A stretch of DNA of 64,000 bases from assembly GCF_000426745.1 (NCBI RefSeq), contig NZ_AUFY01000007.1, positions 1 to 64,000 of the forward strand. The letters are read 5' to 3'. The notes under the pieces are model-generated. The model saw only the letters and a list, made by a program, of their open reading frames with translations, did no database searches and was not told where the DNA came from. The position numbers and the translations under genes are program-made. Position 1 is the stretch's first letter, and each line of letters opens with the position of its first letter. The DNA comes from Veillonella montpellierensis DSM 17217. GTDB taxonomy: Bacteria; Bacillota; Negativicutes; Veillonellales; Veillonellaceae. Of this stretch, positions 51,798 to 61,830 are shown one piece after another.

Positions 51798-53525
51798 TTA
51801 GCTCTTGGCAATCAATTCTAGTTCTGGTTCCACTGGGTCTACATATAGCGTTTTTTGATTCGTAAACGTAACAAATCCTAATGGAGAAGCAGGCGGTTTT
51901 TTGATATAACGAACGCGTACATAATCAACAGGTACTTTTGAAGAATCTTTTGCCTTGCTATAAAAAGCTGCATAACGGGCCACTTTAATAATGGTATCCT
52001 CGCTTGGTTCGTGACAGGATCGTAAAATTACATGGGAACCTTGTATGTTAGTCGTGTGAAACCATAGATCAGTAGGTTTAGCAAATGTATGGGTTAAATA
52101 GTCATTTTGCTTATTATTTTTACCAATATATACGTCACCATCATCTAAGGTGAGGTGTATAAAGTTTTCTTTCTTTAACTTATAGGAAAGAGGCTTTTTA
52201 GATTTTTTTATAATGCCTAAATCCATACATTCATTATAAATTTCTTGTAATGTCATTTTATCTTGGCAGAGAGACAGACTATATACGATAGATTGGAGAT
52301 AGTCTAACTTGCGGCTACTTTGTTCTAACTGAAAGCGACCACTTTGGATACGGTTTTTCAATTTCGTATATAATTTATAATAGCGCTGAGCATTTCCAGA
52401 TACGGTTAATTGAGGATCTAAAGGTATCGTTATAGGTCTTGTAGGTGATACAAGTAAATTATCGACCGTGATTTCTTCTTTGTAATGGACAGGTAAGTGC
52501 GCATAAATCATGAGTAAATCACCGTATTCTTTATATTGATCCATGTGAGATGTATCATCTAATTCTTGTTGAATTTTGCTATGCCGTAATTCTTCTTTTT
52601 TGATGGCCTGTAAAAGCTTTTTTTCGAGTTCTTTATCTGCCGTAGCAATGGCTCCACTTTTTTGAATAGCAGTAGCGATAGCTTTCGATAGAGTATCATA
52701 CATGATAGGTTCATCGAATGTGTCGTATTGCAAGGGAATGGGAGAAATCACTGCTTTATTCATAAATGTATATTCATACAGTTGGTGAGAACTATTAATT
52801 TCTTTTCCTAGCTCATAGAGGTTACTAGCTAATGCTTGACACTGTTCTTGGGTGATTTCATCAAAAGCGATGGACTTAGATAATTGACTTCGATAGAGTA
52901 CTTCTTTCAGTAAAGGCGTACCAAATCCATTAAAAATAGAACGAATCGTATTGCTTAGCGTATCTTGATGAAATGCATGAAGTAAATTTTCAATTTCTGT
53001 GACATTAAAGTCGAATAGGCTGACCCGATTTGCATTAGGTGGTAAGTCGTAAGATATTTTGGGCATAATTGTTCTTTCTCGATTCATTAGTGGTGTTACA
53101 TGAATGAGTGCATCTAATATGATGCCGTTTTGCACAAAAATACAGTTCGAATATTTTCCCATGAGTTCAATATAGAGGTTAGTCCTCAATATAGTACCAT
53201 TTAGTTCGAGTTTATCCATGTGGATACAGATAATTCTGTCTGAATGAATCTGCTCTACTGTAGTGATGCGACTTCCCTCTATATGTTTGCGTAAAAACAT
53301 ACAAAGCGAGGTAGGCTCTTTTGGCAAATCTTGTAGGGGCGGGCTTAGATATATAGCCGGCTTGTTGCCAACAGTGATTACTAGGTCATGATTTTCCTTG
53401 CCAGTATGAATTTTACACACTAAGGTTGTTTTATCTATTTGATAGATCCGTTGTAATTGACCGTCTAATAAAGCCTGTGATAATTCTCTAGTCAGAACGG
53501 ACATAGTTAAGCCATCTAGGTTCAT
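51798..53525 (-). CDS. rqcH: RqcH (NFACT family, fibronectin-binding-protein-A homologue)
   Basis: This 575-aa protein is the bacterial Rqc2/NEMF homologue that adds C-terminal alanine tails to nascent chains on stalled 50S subunits. NFACT-N at 1-~130 (MNLDGLTMSVLTRELSQALL), a coiled coil (~300-430) and C-terminal NFACT-R (~440-560, with DVYIGKNNKQNDYLTHTFAKP, DLWFHTTNIQGSHVILR). AAGGA 8 nt upstream supports ATG 53525; an ATG at 53534 would be too close. Transcribed opposite to its neighbours. Confidence 0.94.
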   Translation of the reverse strand: MNLDGLTMSVLTRELSQALLDGQLQRIYQIDKTTLVCKIHTGKENHDLVITVGNKPAIYLSPPLQDLPKEPTSLCMFLRKHIEGSRITTVEQIHSDRIICIHMDKLELNGTILRTNLYIELMGKYSNCIFVQNGIILDALIHVTPLMNRERTIMPKISYDLPPNANRVSLFDFNVTEIENLLHAFHQDTLSNTIRSIFNGFGTPLLKEVLYRSQLSKSIAFDEITQEQCQALASNLYELGKEINSSHQLYEYTFMNKAVISPIPLQYDTFDEPIMYDTLSKAIATAIQKSGAIATADKELEKKLLQAIKKEELRHSKIQQELDDTSHMDQYKEYGDLLMIYAHLPVHYKEEITVDNLLVSPTRPITIPLDPQLTVSGNAQRYYKLYTKLKNRIQSGRFQLEQSSRKLDYLQSIVYSLSLCQDKMTLQEIYNECMDLGIIKKSKKPLSYKLKKENFIHLTLDDGDVYIGKNNKQNDYLTHTFAKPTDLWFHTTNIQGSHVILRSCHEPSEDTIIKVARYAAFYSKAKDSSKVPVDYVRVRYIKKPPASPLGFVTFTNQKTLYVDPVEPELELIAKS

Positions 53526-53821
53526 ATATATCATCCTTTCTATTTACATAGTATAATAGTAAATAAACATATATTCAAAGAAATTTTATAAATGATCTCA
53601 GTGCGACGTACAAATATTCGCTTATACTAGGAATTGCTGGCTAGTATCGAATACAATGTATGGATGTGTTGCATGTCAATTATTGCTAGTTGTTAGGTAG
53701 TATGTTATGAAAGTCTATAACGTGTTATGATAAGCTTATATAGAAATATATGTAATATCGTAATGCAATAGGCGAATTAGAAAATATAGGCTATATGGCC
53801 CATGAATGAGGAGGCTCTCTA
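53526..53821. other. Divergent intergenic region between rqcH and yicC
   Basis: About 296 bp containing promoters for both directions presumably; I could not pick convincing boxes. The AGGAGG for yicC ends it. Confidence 0.45.
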
Positions 53822-54703
53822 ATGAAAAGTATGACCGGCTTTGGTCGTGGTAGTGCTGTTATGGGTGACATACAATGCATTGTAGAATTAAAAACTGTCA
53901 ATGCAAGGTATTGTGATATTTTTATTAAAACCGATCGACCCATAGGATCTATGGAACAGAGGATTCGCAATATGATACAAACATCTATCCAGCGAGGCAA
54001 AGTAGATGTAGCGATTACTCTAGTAGATGATCGTGCAGATGGAAAGAATATTGTGATCGATCGTTCGTTAAAAGAAAAGATTCAAACTATGCTAGTGGAA
54101 GAAGGATTTTTTACATCTATCGAAGACGTGCCATTTGAAGCTGTTACGAGTGTATCGAGAGAGTGGATATGTGTGGATGCTATAAAGATAGATGAATCTA
54201 CCATGGTACCATTGATAGAAAATGCCATGGAAGAGGCACTCATGAATTTAGTACATATGCGGCAAGTGGAGGGAACTTGCATAGGGAAGGACTTGTTGAA
54301 ACGAATCGAGTATATTGAACATCTGTTGTCTGATATTGAATGTCATAAGGATGATGTGGTGGCTAAGTATCAAGAGCGGATTACGCATAAAATTCTTTCT
54401 ATGATAGACACTATGAAACTGGAAAGTACGAAAGAACGTATATTAGAAGAAGTTGCTATTGTGGCAGATAAGACAGATATTACAGAAGAGATTGTAAGAT
54501 TTAGTGCACATGTGGTACAATTAAAAAATACTTTAACAGATACTAATGCTATAGGAAGAAAATTAGACTTTCTATTACAAGAGATGAATCGAGAAGTTAA
54601 TACGATGGGGTCAAAATGTACAGAACTGATAGTTACCGATAGAGTTCTACAATTAAAATGTGAATTGGAGAAGATTAGAGAGCAAATCCAAAATATTGAG
54701 TGA
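53822..54703 (+). CDS. yicC: YicC/YloC-family endoribonuclease
   Basis: This 293-aa protein starts MKSMTGFGRG, the family hallmark, and ends with the DUF1732 domain (IGRKLDFLLQEMNREVNTMGSK). Relatives are hexameric endoribonucleases. GAGGAGG lies upstream. It opens the conserved yicC-remA-gmk-rpoZ-coaBC operon. Confidence 0.95.
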   Translation: MKSMTGFGRGSAVMGDIQCIVELKTVNARYCDIFIKTDRPIGSMEQRIRNMIQTSIQRGKVDVAITLVDDRADGKNIVIDRSLKEKIQTMLVEEGFFTSIEDVPFEAVTSVSREWICVDAIKIDESTMVPLIENAMEEALMNLVHMRQVEGTCIGKDLLKRIEYIEHLLSDIECHKDDVVAKYQERITHKILSMIDTMKLESTKERILEEVAIVADKTDITEEIVRFSAHVVQLKNTLTDTNAIGRKLDFLLQEMNREVNTMGSKCTELIVTDRVLQLKCELEKIREQIQNIE

Positions 54704-54721
54704 TGGCAAGGAGTGTAGCGT

Positions 54722-54991
54722 ATGGGCATTAAACTGTTGAATATAGGTTTTGGTAATATGATAGCCGCTAATCGGGCGATTGCCATTATTAGTCCAGAAT
54801 CGGCACCTATTAAGCGTATGATACAAGATGCAAAAGATAAGGGCTTGTTAATTGATGCTACCTATGGGCGTAAAACGCGGGCTGTCTTAGTTATGGACAG
54901 TGGACATGTGGTATTATCGGCCATACAACCAGAAACAGTATCGCATCGTATTATACAACAAGATGCAGTAGAAGAAACTACAGAGGCATAA
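54722..54991 (+). CDS. remA: RemA-like DNA-binding regulator (DUF370)
   Basis: This 89-aa protein is the RemA/DUF370 family ([59 protein letters not shown]). In Bacillus RemA activates biofilm matrix and osmoprotectant genes. It lies 18 bp after yicC and 4 bp before gmk. Its targets in this coccus are unknown. Confidence 0.93.
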   Translation: MGIKLLNIGFGNMIAANRAIAIISPESAPIKRMIQDAKDKGLLIDATYGRKTRAVLVMDSGHVVLSAIQPETVSHRIIQQDAVEETTEA

Positions 54992-54995
54992 GCAG

Positions 54996-55622
54996 ATGAT
55001 GAAAGAACGAGGTTTATTAATAGTCATATCTGGTCCATCTGGTGCAGGTAAAGGAACCATTTGCTCCGAATTACGAAAAGAAATGCCTAACTTAGTGTAC
55101 TCTGTATCTATGACGACACGAGATCCACGAGTAGGTGAAAAAGAAGGCATTAACTATTTCTTTAGAACAAAAGAGCAATTTGAAGAATTATTGGCACAAG
55201 GTGATTTTTTAGAATATGCTAAGGTATATGATAATTATTATGGTACACCGAAAGCACATGTTATGGACTTGTTAGATGAAGGCAAACATGTGATTTTGGA
55301 AATTGATATTCAAGGGGCAATGCAAGTTAAAGATGCCTTCAGCGATGGCGTATTTATTTATATTGTGCCACCATCTTTGAGCGTGCTTTCAAATCGCTTA
55401 AATGGGCGGGGGACAGATGCACAAGATGTTATCAATAAGCGATTGTCCTTAGCCTCATCAGAATTAGCGTTAGCTCATCGGTATGATTATATTGTAGTAA
55501 ATGATATACTAGATGAAGCAGTAGAAAAAGTAGCTTCTATTTTGCGAGCAGAAGCTTGTAAAATTAGTCGCAATAAAGAAAAAATTCAAGATATTTATAA
55601 GCAATACATGACAAAGGAGTGA
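54996..55622 (+). CDS. gmk: Guanylate kinase
   Basis: This 208-aa enzyme phosphorylates GMP. P-loop SGPSGAGKG (12-20), SVSMTTRDPRVGEKEGINYFF, and the VILEIDIQGAMQVK lid region. Two ATGs (54996, 54999) are possible. Followed directly by rpoZ. Confidence 0.96.
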   Translation: MMKERGLLIVISGPSGAGKGTICSELRKEMPNLVYSVSMTTRDPRVGEKEGINYFFRTKEQFEELLAQGDFLEYAKVYDNYYGTPKAHVMDLLDEGKHVILEIDIQGAMQVKDAFSDGVFIYIVPPSLSVLSNRLNGRGTDAQDVINKRLSLASSELALAHRYDYIVVNDILDEAVEKVASILRAEACKISRNKEKIQDIYKQYMTKE

Positions 55623-55628
55623 TTGAAT

Positions 55629-55847
55629 ATGATGGTAACACCACCATTATTAAAATTAGAAGAAGAAGTGGACAGCAAATATACATTGGTAACCCTTGCT
55701 GCGAAACGGGCAAGAGAGTTGACAGATGGAGATCCTGTATTGGTAGATGAAAAAGGCTTGGATACAGATAAAGCAGTATCCTTAGCGTTTCATGAAATTG
55801 CAAATAAAAAGATTGGCTTTGTTCGTACTAAAGAAGGCATTAAATAA
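55629..55847 (+). CDS. rpoZ: DNA-directed RNA polymerase subunit omega
   Basis: This 72-aa subunit stabilises beta'. The conserved segment SKYTLVTLAAKRARELTDG and the later KAVSLAFHEIANKKIGF identify it. ATG 55629 lies 9 nt after AAAGGAG; a TTG at 55623 is too close. Confidence 0.92.
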   Translation: MMVTPPLLKLEEEVDSKYTLVTLAAKRARELTDGDPVLVDEKGLDTDKAVSLAFHEIANKKIGFVRTKEGIK

Positions 55848-55867
55848 ATTGGCTTGGAGTTGAACTC

Positions 55868-57082
55868 ATGATGGCAGTATTAAAAGGTAAACATATTATT
55901 GTAGCTGTATCTGGTGGCATAGCTGCCTATAAGGCGATTGAAGTAGTGAGCCGCTTACGGAAAGCCGGTGCTGAAGTTAAAGTGATTATGACGCAAAATG
56001 CCACACGTATTGCATCTCCATTGACCTTTGGCGAAATTAGTGGATATCCTGTAGCGGTTAGTATGTGGGATGAAATCCATAATTGGGATGTAGAACATAT
56101 CGCATTGGCCACATGGGCAGATGCTTATATCGTTGTGCCTGCTACAGCTAATGTGATAGGTAAAATTGCTAATGGTATTGCGGATGATATGCTAACCACG
56201 ACGATTATGGCTACAGAAGGTAAAAAATTAATATGCCCAGCCATGAACTCTGCCATGTATAAAAATCCTATTACTCAACGTAATTTAGCATATTTAGAAG
56301 AATTAGGATATGCCATTATGGAACCAGCTGTAGGACAATTAGCATGTCATACAGAGGGAATTGGTCGATTACCTGAGCCAGAAGATATTGTCAATTGGTT
56401 AGAGCTACAATTACATGAAACAATAGATCCTACACGATTGGCAAATAAAACAATATTGGTAACAGCAGGTGGTACACAAGAAGCGATTGATCCTGTCAGG
56501 TATATTAGCAATCGATCTAGTGGAAAAATGGGCTATGCCATTGCAGAACAAGCGGCTATGTATGGGGCTAAGACCATTCTTGTGAGTGCTCCTACATCAT
56601 TAGAGGTGCCTAGGCACGTAACGTATATACCAGTGGATTCTGCTATGTCTATGAAAGAAGTGGTAGATGAGCAGTATCCTCAAGTAGATGCAGTTATTAT
56701 GGCAGCAGCAGTAGCTGATTTTTGCGTGGCACAAGTAGAAGAACATAAGATCAAAAAAATGGAAACTATGACCTTGAAATTAGTTAAAAATCCAGATATT
56801 TTGGCAGGACTTGGTGCTACTAAGAAACATCAAGTGTTGGTGGGCTTTGCAGCAGAAACTAAAAACTTATTAGAATATGGTTTTGGCAAAGTGAAAAAGA
56901 AACAGTTAGATATGTTAGTTGCTAATGATGTGAGTCAATCTAATGCAGGATTTAATGTAGATACGAATGAAGGCTATTTTTTATATCCAAACGGAAACAC
57001 AAAAAGAATACCGAATATGACAAAGCGTGAATTGGCACGATTGATCATTGAAGAAGTGGGAAACTTATTAGAAAAAAGGTGA
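55868..57082 (+). CDS. coaBC: Bifunctional CoaBC (PPC synthetase/decarboxylase)
   Basis: This 404-aa flavoprotein makes 4'-phosphopantetheine. N-terminal CoaC (1-~185): VSGGIAAYKAIEVV, the HIALATWADAYIVVPATANVIGKIANGIADDML flavin/His site and PAMNSAMYKNP. C-terminal CoaB (~190-400): VTAGGTQEAIDPVRYISNRSSGKMG, AAAVADFCV and KIKK. The last codons form the left half of the terminator. Confidence 0.96.
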   Translation: MMAVLKGKHIIVAVSGGIAAYKAIEVVSRLRKAGAEVKVIMTQNATRIASPLTFGEISGYPVAVSMWDEIHNWDVEHIALATWADAYIVVPATANVIGKIANGIADDMLTTTIMATEGKKLICPAMNSAMYKNPITQRNLAYLEELGYAIMEPAVGQLACHTEGIGRLPEPEDIVNWLELQLHETIDPTRLANKTILVTAGGTQEAIDPVRYISNRSSGKMGYAIAEQAAMYGAKTILVSAPTSLEVPRHVTYIPVDSAMSMKEVVDEQYPQVDAVIMAAAVADFCVAQVEEHKIKKMETMTLKLVKNPDILAGLGATKKHQVLVGFAAETKNLLEYGFGKVKKKQLDMLVANDVSQSNAGFNVDTNEGYFLYPNGNTKRIPNMTKRELARLIIEEVGNLLEKR

Positions 57083-57104
57083 GTCTATAGACTCACCTTT
57101 TTTT
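57072..57104. terminator. Terminator overlapping the coaBC stop codon
   Basis: AAAAAAGGTGAGTCTA and TAGACTCACCTTTTTT are perfectly complementary without a spacer. The coaBC TGA (57080-57082) lies within the left arm. Symmetric A and T runs allow termination in both directions. Confidence 0.9.
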
Positions 57105-57129
57105 ATATCCCACATAGTATGATTGCGTA

Positions 57130-57158
57130 TTGAATCTAATAGAAAATTGATATATAAT
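57130..57158 (+). promoter_or_regulatory. Promoter of purC
   Basis: TTGAAT (57130-57135) and TATAAT (57153-57158) are 17 bp apart. The short leader has no purine riboswitch. Confidence 0.75.
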
Positions 57159-57201
57159 AATAATTAATTAATAGAAATCTTTTTATTAGGAGGTCTAAAA
57201 A

Positions 57202-58068
57202 ATGAAAGAATATGTTCCTTTTAAATCTGGTAAAGTGCGTGAATTATATGACTTAGATGATAGTTTACTGATTGTTTGTACCGATCGCATTTCTGCATTT
57301 GATACTATTTTAAAAGATACAATCCCTCAAAAAGGAGCAATTCTTAATAAAATGTCATTATTTTGGTTGGATTTTACAAGGGATACAGTACCAAATCATA
57401 TGATTAGCGTGAATCTTGACGATATGCCAGAATACTTTCAAAGGCCTGAATTTAAAGACAAGACCATGTTAGTAAAAAAATTAGAAATGATTCCTGTAGA
57501 ATGTATTGTACGCGGTTATATTACTGGTAGTGCATGGGAAAGTTATCAAAAAGATGGACATGTTTGTGGAATTTCTCTTCCTAGTAATTTACAAGAGTGC
57601 GAAAAATTACCTGAACCTATTTTTACACCTTCTACGAAGGCACCCGTCGGTGAGCATGATATGAATATTTCTATGGAAGAAGGAGAAGCGTGGATTAATC
57701 AATTTTTCCCTGGCAAGGGTAAGGAATACATGGATAAGTTGGCGAAATTATCTCTATTGCTTTATTATAAATGTGCGGACTATGCTTTAACACGAGGCAT
57801 TATTATTGCGGATACTAAATTTGAATTTGGCCTTGATGAACATGGAGAAATCACATTGGGCGACGAGATTTTAACACCTGATAATAGTAGATTTTGGCCA
57901 CTAAAAGGCTATGAAGTGGGACATGGTCAACCGTCGTATGATAAACAATTTGTTCGCGATTATTTGAAGGCACATCCATCGGATACTTTACCACAGGAAA
58001 TTATCGATAAAACAATTAATAAATACAAAGAGGCCTATTATTTATTAACAGGGGCCGAATTTGAATAA
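57202..58068 (+). CDS. purC: Phosphoribosylaminoimidazole-succinocarboxamide synthase
   Basis: This 288-aa enzyme joins CAIR and aspartate in purine synthesis. FKSGKVRELYDLDD, RISAFDTILKDTIPQKG, ECIVRGYITGSAW, and ADTKFEFGLDEHGEITLGDEILTPDNSRFW are conserved. AGGAGG lies upstream. It is monocistronic, with its own promoter and terminator, rather than within a pur operon. Confidence 0.96.
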   Translation: MKEYVPFKSGKVRELYDLDDSLLIVCTDRISAFDTILKDTIPQKGAILNKMSLFWLDFTRDTVPNHMISVNLDDMPEYFQRPEFKDKTMLVKKLEMIPVECIVRGYITGSAWESYQKDGHVCGISLPSNLQECEKLPEPIFTPSTKAPVGEHDMNISMEEGEAWINQFFPGKGKEYMDKLAKLSLLLYYKCADYALTRGIIIADTKFEFGLDEHGEITLGDEILTPDNSRFWPLKGYEVGHGQPSYDKQFVRDYLKAHPSDTLPQEIIDKTINKYKEAYYLLTGAEFE

Positions 58069-58134
58069 TAGATACTATCATACGATAGGTATTATTAAGC
58101 GAAGTACTCGTCCTTTATAAAACAGATTGCTTAG

Positions 58135-58178
58135 GGGCTGTAAGGAGATTTCAATCACATTTCCTTACAGCCCTTTTT
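58135..58178 (+). terminator. Terminator after purC
   Basis: GGGCTGTAAGGA and TCCTTACAGCCC are perfect partners over a 15-nt loop, followed by TTTTTAT. Confidence 0.92.
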
Positions 58179-58645
58179 ATAGGTTTATGTATATGTAGCT
58201 ATAAACATGTGTAAATTTGACGATGTACAATGATTGGGACTAGTTAGTATTCGATAGTTTCCTAATTTACACATAATTACTGATACCTAGCAATTTTAAA
58301 ATAGCGGTTGTATAATAGTTTGTGTAAATGAAAATTGATATCATAAAATGGAAAAATAGAATAGATGATATATCTAATCGATTAGTGATTGTAGTGATAA
58401 TTGATATGAAATTTGACGACCGTAATATATATGATAAATCTAATATATATGAAAGTTTAGTGTTGTCATATATACGATTATGATTTATAGTTAGTTGATA
58501 TTTTTTAATCCTTGTTTGAGCATATAAACATATAAAAATTTTTAATAAATATATAATTTTATTCTACCTATTCATTTATTAAAAATAGTTTTATTATATT
58601 GATAGACTAAAATTAATTATCAGATAATGAGAAGGTGACCTATAT
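58179..58645. other. AT-rich intergenic region before cfa
   Basis: About 467 bp, very AT-rich, no supported ORF. A weak promoter-like pair, TTGATA (58599-58604) and GATAAT (58623-58628), lies just before the cfa ribosome site. Confidence 0.45.
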
Positions 58646-59833
58646 ATGTTAAAGAAAGCAATACTGAAAAATGCATTAAAATTATGGAAAAAGGCTAATT
58701 TCAACGTAAAATATTGGGATGGAGAATTAGTATCCTATGGAGACAACCCTAAGTTTACAGTGATATTTAATCAAGAACCATCTACAGAAGATTTGCATAC
58801 AGATTTAGTTCTTACAATCGGGGAAGCGTATATGAAAGGCATCGTCGATTTTGAAGGTAGCATGGATGATATTATTAAAACTATGTATGATAATAATCAT
58901 AGTACGCTTACTATAAAAGAGTTAGAAGACAAGTTAAAGCTATTTGCAGTAGATGAAAAACAGGAAATAAAAGCAGAAAAAGATAATATTCATAGTCATT
59001 ATGATTTAGGAAATGATTTCTATCGTTTATGGTTAGACCCAACTATGTCTTATTCGTGTGCATATTTTGAAAACGATACAGATACGTTGGAAACAGCACA
59101 ATTACAGAAAATTGATCATAGTTTAGGCAAACTTAACTTAAAACCAGGTGAGCATTTATTGGATATTGGTTGTGGTTGGGGCTGGCTAGTTATTCGCGCT
59201 GCACAAAAATACGGAGTTAAGGCTACGGGGATTACTCTTAGTGAGGAACAATATGCTGGTGCCACTGAACGAATTAAAAAATTAGGCCTAGAAGACTTAG
59301 TCGATATTAGATTACAAAATTATATTGAAATTGATCATACTAAAGAACAGTTTGATAAAATTATCAGTATTGGTATGTTTGAACATGTAGGTAAAAAACG
59401 ATTGGCTGCCTATTTAGCTAAAGTTAACTTAATGTTAAAAGATAAAGGTGTATTTTTACTTCATGCTATTATGTGCCAAATGGAAAGTGAAAGTAATCCA
59501 TGGATTGTTAACTATATTTTCCCGGGCGGATATATTCCAAGCTTAAGCGAAACATTGACGGCTGGATCTAACATGGGGTATCAAGTACAACATATCGAAA
59601 ACTTGCGCCGCCATTATGCTAAAACCTTGGATAAGTGGTATGAAAATTATAAACAAGTAGAAGAAAAGGTTATCCAAACATATGGTAAAGAATTTAGCCG
59701 TATGTGGGGACTATATTTGTCAGGCTGTGCTTCTGCATTTAGAATGGGAAATATTGATATTTATCAAATCTTATATACCAAAGGTACTAATAATGATATG
59801 CCAATGACCTATGGGTATATGTATAACAAATAA
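58646..59833 (+). CDS. cfa: Cyclopropane-fatty-acyl-phospholipid synthase
   Basis: This 395-aa SAM-dependent enzyme converts unsaturated acyl chains of membrane lipids to cyclopropane. The SAM motif LLDIGCGWGWLVIRAAQKYGV, the YSCAYFENDTDTLETAQ segment and GMFEHVGKKRLAAY are characteristic. GAAGGTGA precedes the ATG. Monocistronic, with no clear terminator. Confidence 0.95.
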   Translation: MLKKAILKNALKLWKKANFNVKYWDGELVSYGDNPKFTVIFNQEPSTEDLHTDLVLTIGEAYMKGIVDFEGSMDDIIKTMYDNNHSTLTIKELEDKLKLFAVDEKQEIKAEKDNIHSHYDLGNDFYRLWLDPTMSYSCAYFENDTDTLETAQLQKIDHSLGKLNLKPGEHLLDIGCGWGWLVIRAAQKYGVKATGITLSEEQYAGATERIKKLGLEDLVDIRLQNYIEIDHTKEQFDKIISIGMFEHVGKKRLAAYLAKVNLMLKDKGVFLLHAIMCQMESESNPWIVNYIFPGGYIPSLSETLTAGSNMGYQVQHIENLRRHYAKTLDKWYENYKQVEEKVIQTYGKEFSRMWGLYLSGCASAFRMGNIDIYQILYTKGTNNDMPMTYGYMYNK

Positions 59834-60048
59834 AACTATATTTTTGTTTTGACGATTCTTAGATTTTTTCATGATAGACTATGCGTAGTGTTGCTTAGTA
59901 GTATGGTACAAAGGCAAATGGTTTTGAAAGAATGATAAACTATTTTTGGTAAATAGTGTATAATAAGAGATAATTTATTATAGTTTGTTAAGGTATGATT
60001 TGTTTTAGTGCCAATCGATTACCCATTGTGAAGTTAGGACTGATATTC

Positions 60049-61263
60049 GTGAAAGAATTTAATAAATCGCAGAAGTTGGAACATGTAGCCTATGATATTC
60101 GTGGCCCCGTGTTAGAAGAAGCCAATCGCATGCGTGCTAATGGAGAAAGCATATTACGTTTGAATACAGGAAATCCCGCAGAATTTGGTTTTGAAGCACC
60201 AGATGAAGTGATTCGCGATTTAATTCTTCATGCTCGTGAAAGTGAAGGATATTCTGATTCAAAGGGTTTATTTTCTGCTCGTAAAGCCGTTATGCAATAC
60301 TGTCAGCTTAAAGGGTTTCCTCATGTTGATGTAGATGATATTTATATGGGAAATGGCGCATCTGAATTAATTTCCTTATCGTTGCAGGCCTTGCTAGATA
60401 ATGGCGATGAAGTGTTAGTGCCTATGCCAGATTATCCATTATGGACTGCCTGTGTTAGCTTGGCTGGCGGTAATGCGGTTCACTATCTTTGCGATGAACA
60501 AGCGGAATGGAATCCTGATATTGAAGATATGCGTAGCAAGGTGACAGATCGGACAAAAGCTATTGTTGTCATTAATCCTAATAATCCAACGGGTGCTTTA
60601 TACTCGAAAGAAGTGTTAGAAGAGATTATACAAATTGCTAGAGAACATGGCCTTATTTTATTGGTGGATGAAATTTATGACCGATTAGTTATGGATGGAC
60701 ATGAACATATTGCATTGGCTAGCTTAGCTCCGGATTTGTTTGTCGTATCAATCAATGGTTTGTCGAAATCACATCGCGTAGCTGGTTTCCGTGTAGGTTG
60801 GATGGTGCTATCTGGCCCTAAAACACATGTAAAAGGATACATTGAAGGCATTAATATGCTCGCTAATATGCGCTTGTGTTCCAATGTGCTAGCCCAGCAA
60901 ATTGTGCAAACATCCTTGGGCGGGACTCAATCTATTGACAAGCTCTTGTTGCCGGGAGGACGCATTTACGAACAGCGTAACTTTATCTATGAAGCGGTGA
61001 ATGCGATTCCTGGTTTATCGGCTATGAAACCGAAAGCAGGGCTCTATATTTTCCCTAAAATTGATTTGACCATGTACGATGTGCAAGATGATGAACAATT
61101 TGTATTAAACTTTTTGAAACAAGAAAAAGTTATGCTCGTTCATGGGCGTGGGTTCAATTGGAAAGATTCAGATCATTTCCGCATTGTCTATTTGCCAACT
61201 GTAGAAGAATTATCGCAGGTACAAAGTAAAATGGCACGATTCTTGCAACAATATAAGAGATAG
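60049..61263 (+). CDS. alaA: Alanine-synthesising aminotransferase AlaA-like (class I/II PLP)
   Basis: This 404-aa PLP enzyme strongly resembles E. coli AlaA, the glutamate-pyruvate aminotransferase (start KSQKLEHVAYDIRGPVLEEA; GNGASELISLSLQALLDNGDEVLVPMPDYPLWTA-type region; NPNNPTGA). The PLP lysine is Lys240 in NGLSKSHRVAG, the same number as in E. coli. The start is GTG 60049, 9 nt after AGGA; the frame is open to 59995 but without a ribosome site. A terminator follows at 61301-61335. Confidence 0.93.
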   Translation: MKEFNKSQKLEHVAYDIRGPVLEEANRMRANGESILRLNTGNPAEFGFEAPDEVIRDLILHARESEGYSDSKGLFSARKAVMQYCQLKGFPHVDVDDIYMGNGASELISLSLQALLDNGDEVLVPMPDYPLWTACVSLAGGNAVHYLCDEQAEWNPDIEDMRSKVTDRTKAIVVINPNNPTGALYSKEVLEEIIQIAREHGLILLVDEIYDRLVMDGHEHIALASLAPDLFVVSINGLSKSHRVAGFRVGWMVLSGPKTHVKGYIEGINMLANMRLCSNVLAQQIVQTSLGGTQSIDKLLLPGGRIYEQRNFIYEAVNAIPGLSAMKPKAGLYIFPKIDLTMYDVQDDEQFVLNFLKQEKVMLVHGRGFNWKDSDHFRIVYLPTVEELSQVQSKMARFLQQYKR

Positions 61264-61300
61264 TATAGTCTGTATCATTGTACTGGATATCGATGATTTG

Positions 61301-61335
61301 AGGGTAACGCTACTGGTGAGTGGCGTTGCCCTTTT
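61301..61335 (+). terminator. Terminator after alaA
   Basis: AGGGTAACGCTACT pairs with AGTGGCGTTGCCCT (one wobble and one mismatch) over GGTG and is followed by TTTATT. Confidence 0.8.
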
Positions 61336-61411
61336 ATTACTCTTGGCGTAATTGTTAGTGTTAATTCTATGTTGCCACAGTAGACTAACTTTCAATGGGG
61401 GAGAAAATAGG

Positions 61412-61493
61412 CTATAGGACAAAGCGGTTCTTTTCAATGTCGGTCAAACTAGAGTACACCTAGTGCTATCGGCATTTTATCTTTTTAGTGACC
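61412..61493 (+). repeat. Dispersed hairpin repeat, copy B
   Basis: It shares TATAGGACAAA-CG-GTT near the left end and GCTATCGGCATTTTATCTTTTTAGTGA-like sequence near the right end with 37929-38012, but the central stem has decayed (TGTCGGT..CTAG / CTAG..TCGGCA). Confidence 0.65.
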
Positions 61494-61830
61494 GTAAAGG
61501 GTGAACCAATGTGTTGAAAAACAGCTGCAAGACCTTACTTTTACTGGTCTAATATGATGCGATACATACAATGAGCGGATGGGAACTTGTTGAAGCAATG
61601 TGATATAATAAATCTAATATGAAAGATTGCGATACTATATATGATATGGATAGAATGATAGAGTAGTATATTATAAGTTATATCTTTAGTGCAGGGTGTT
61701 TACTAAGTAGTGAAGTAATCCTGAATAGATACTAGTTTATTGGACTTAGTATACTAGGTATGAATTACTCTAGCATATAGTCTATACCATTTCTCGTAGT
61801 ATAATTGTATAAGAAAGTAGGTTGGTATAT
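61494..61830. other. AT-rich intergenic region before lemA
   Basis: About 337 bp with no supported ORF or RNA. TATAAT-like boxes occur at 61799-61804 but no clear -35 was chosen. Confidence 0.4.
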
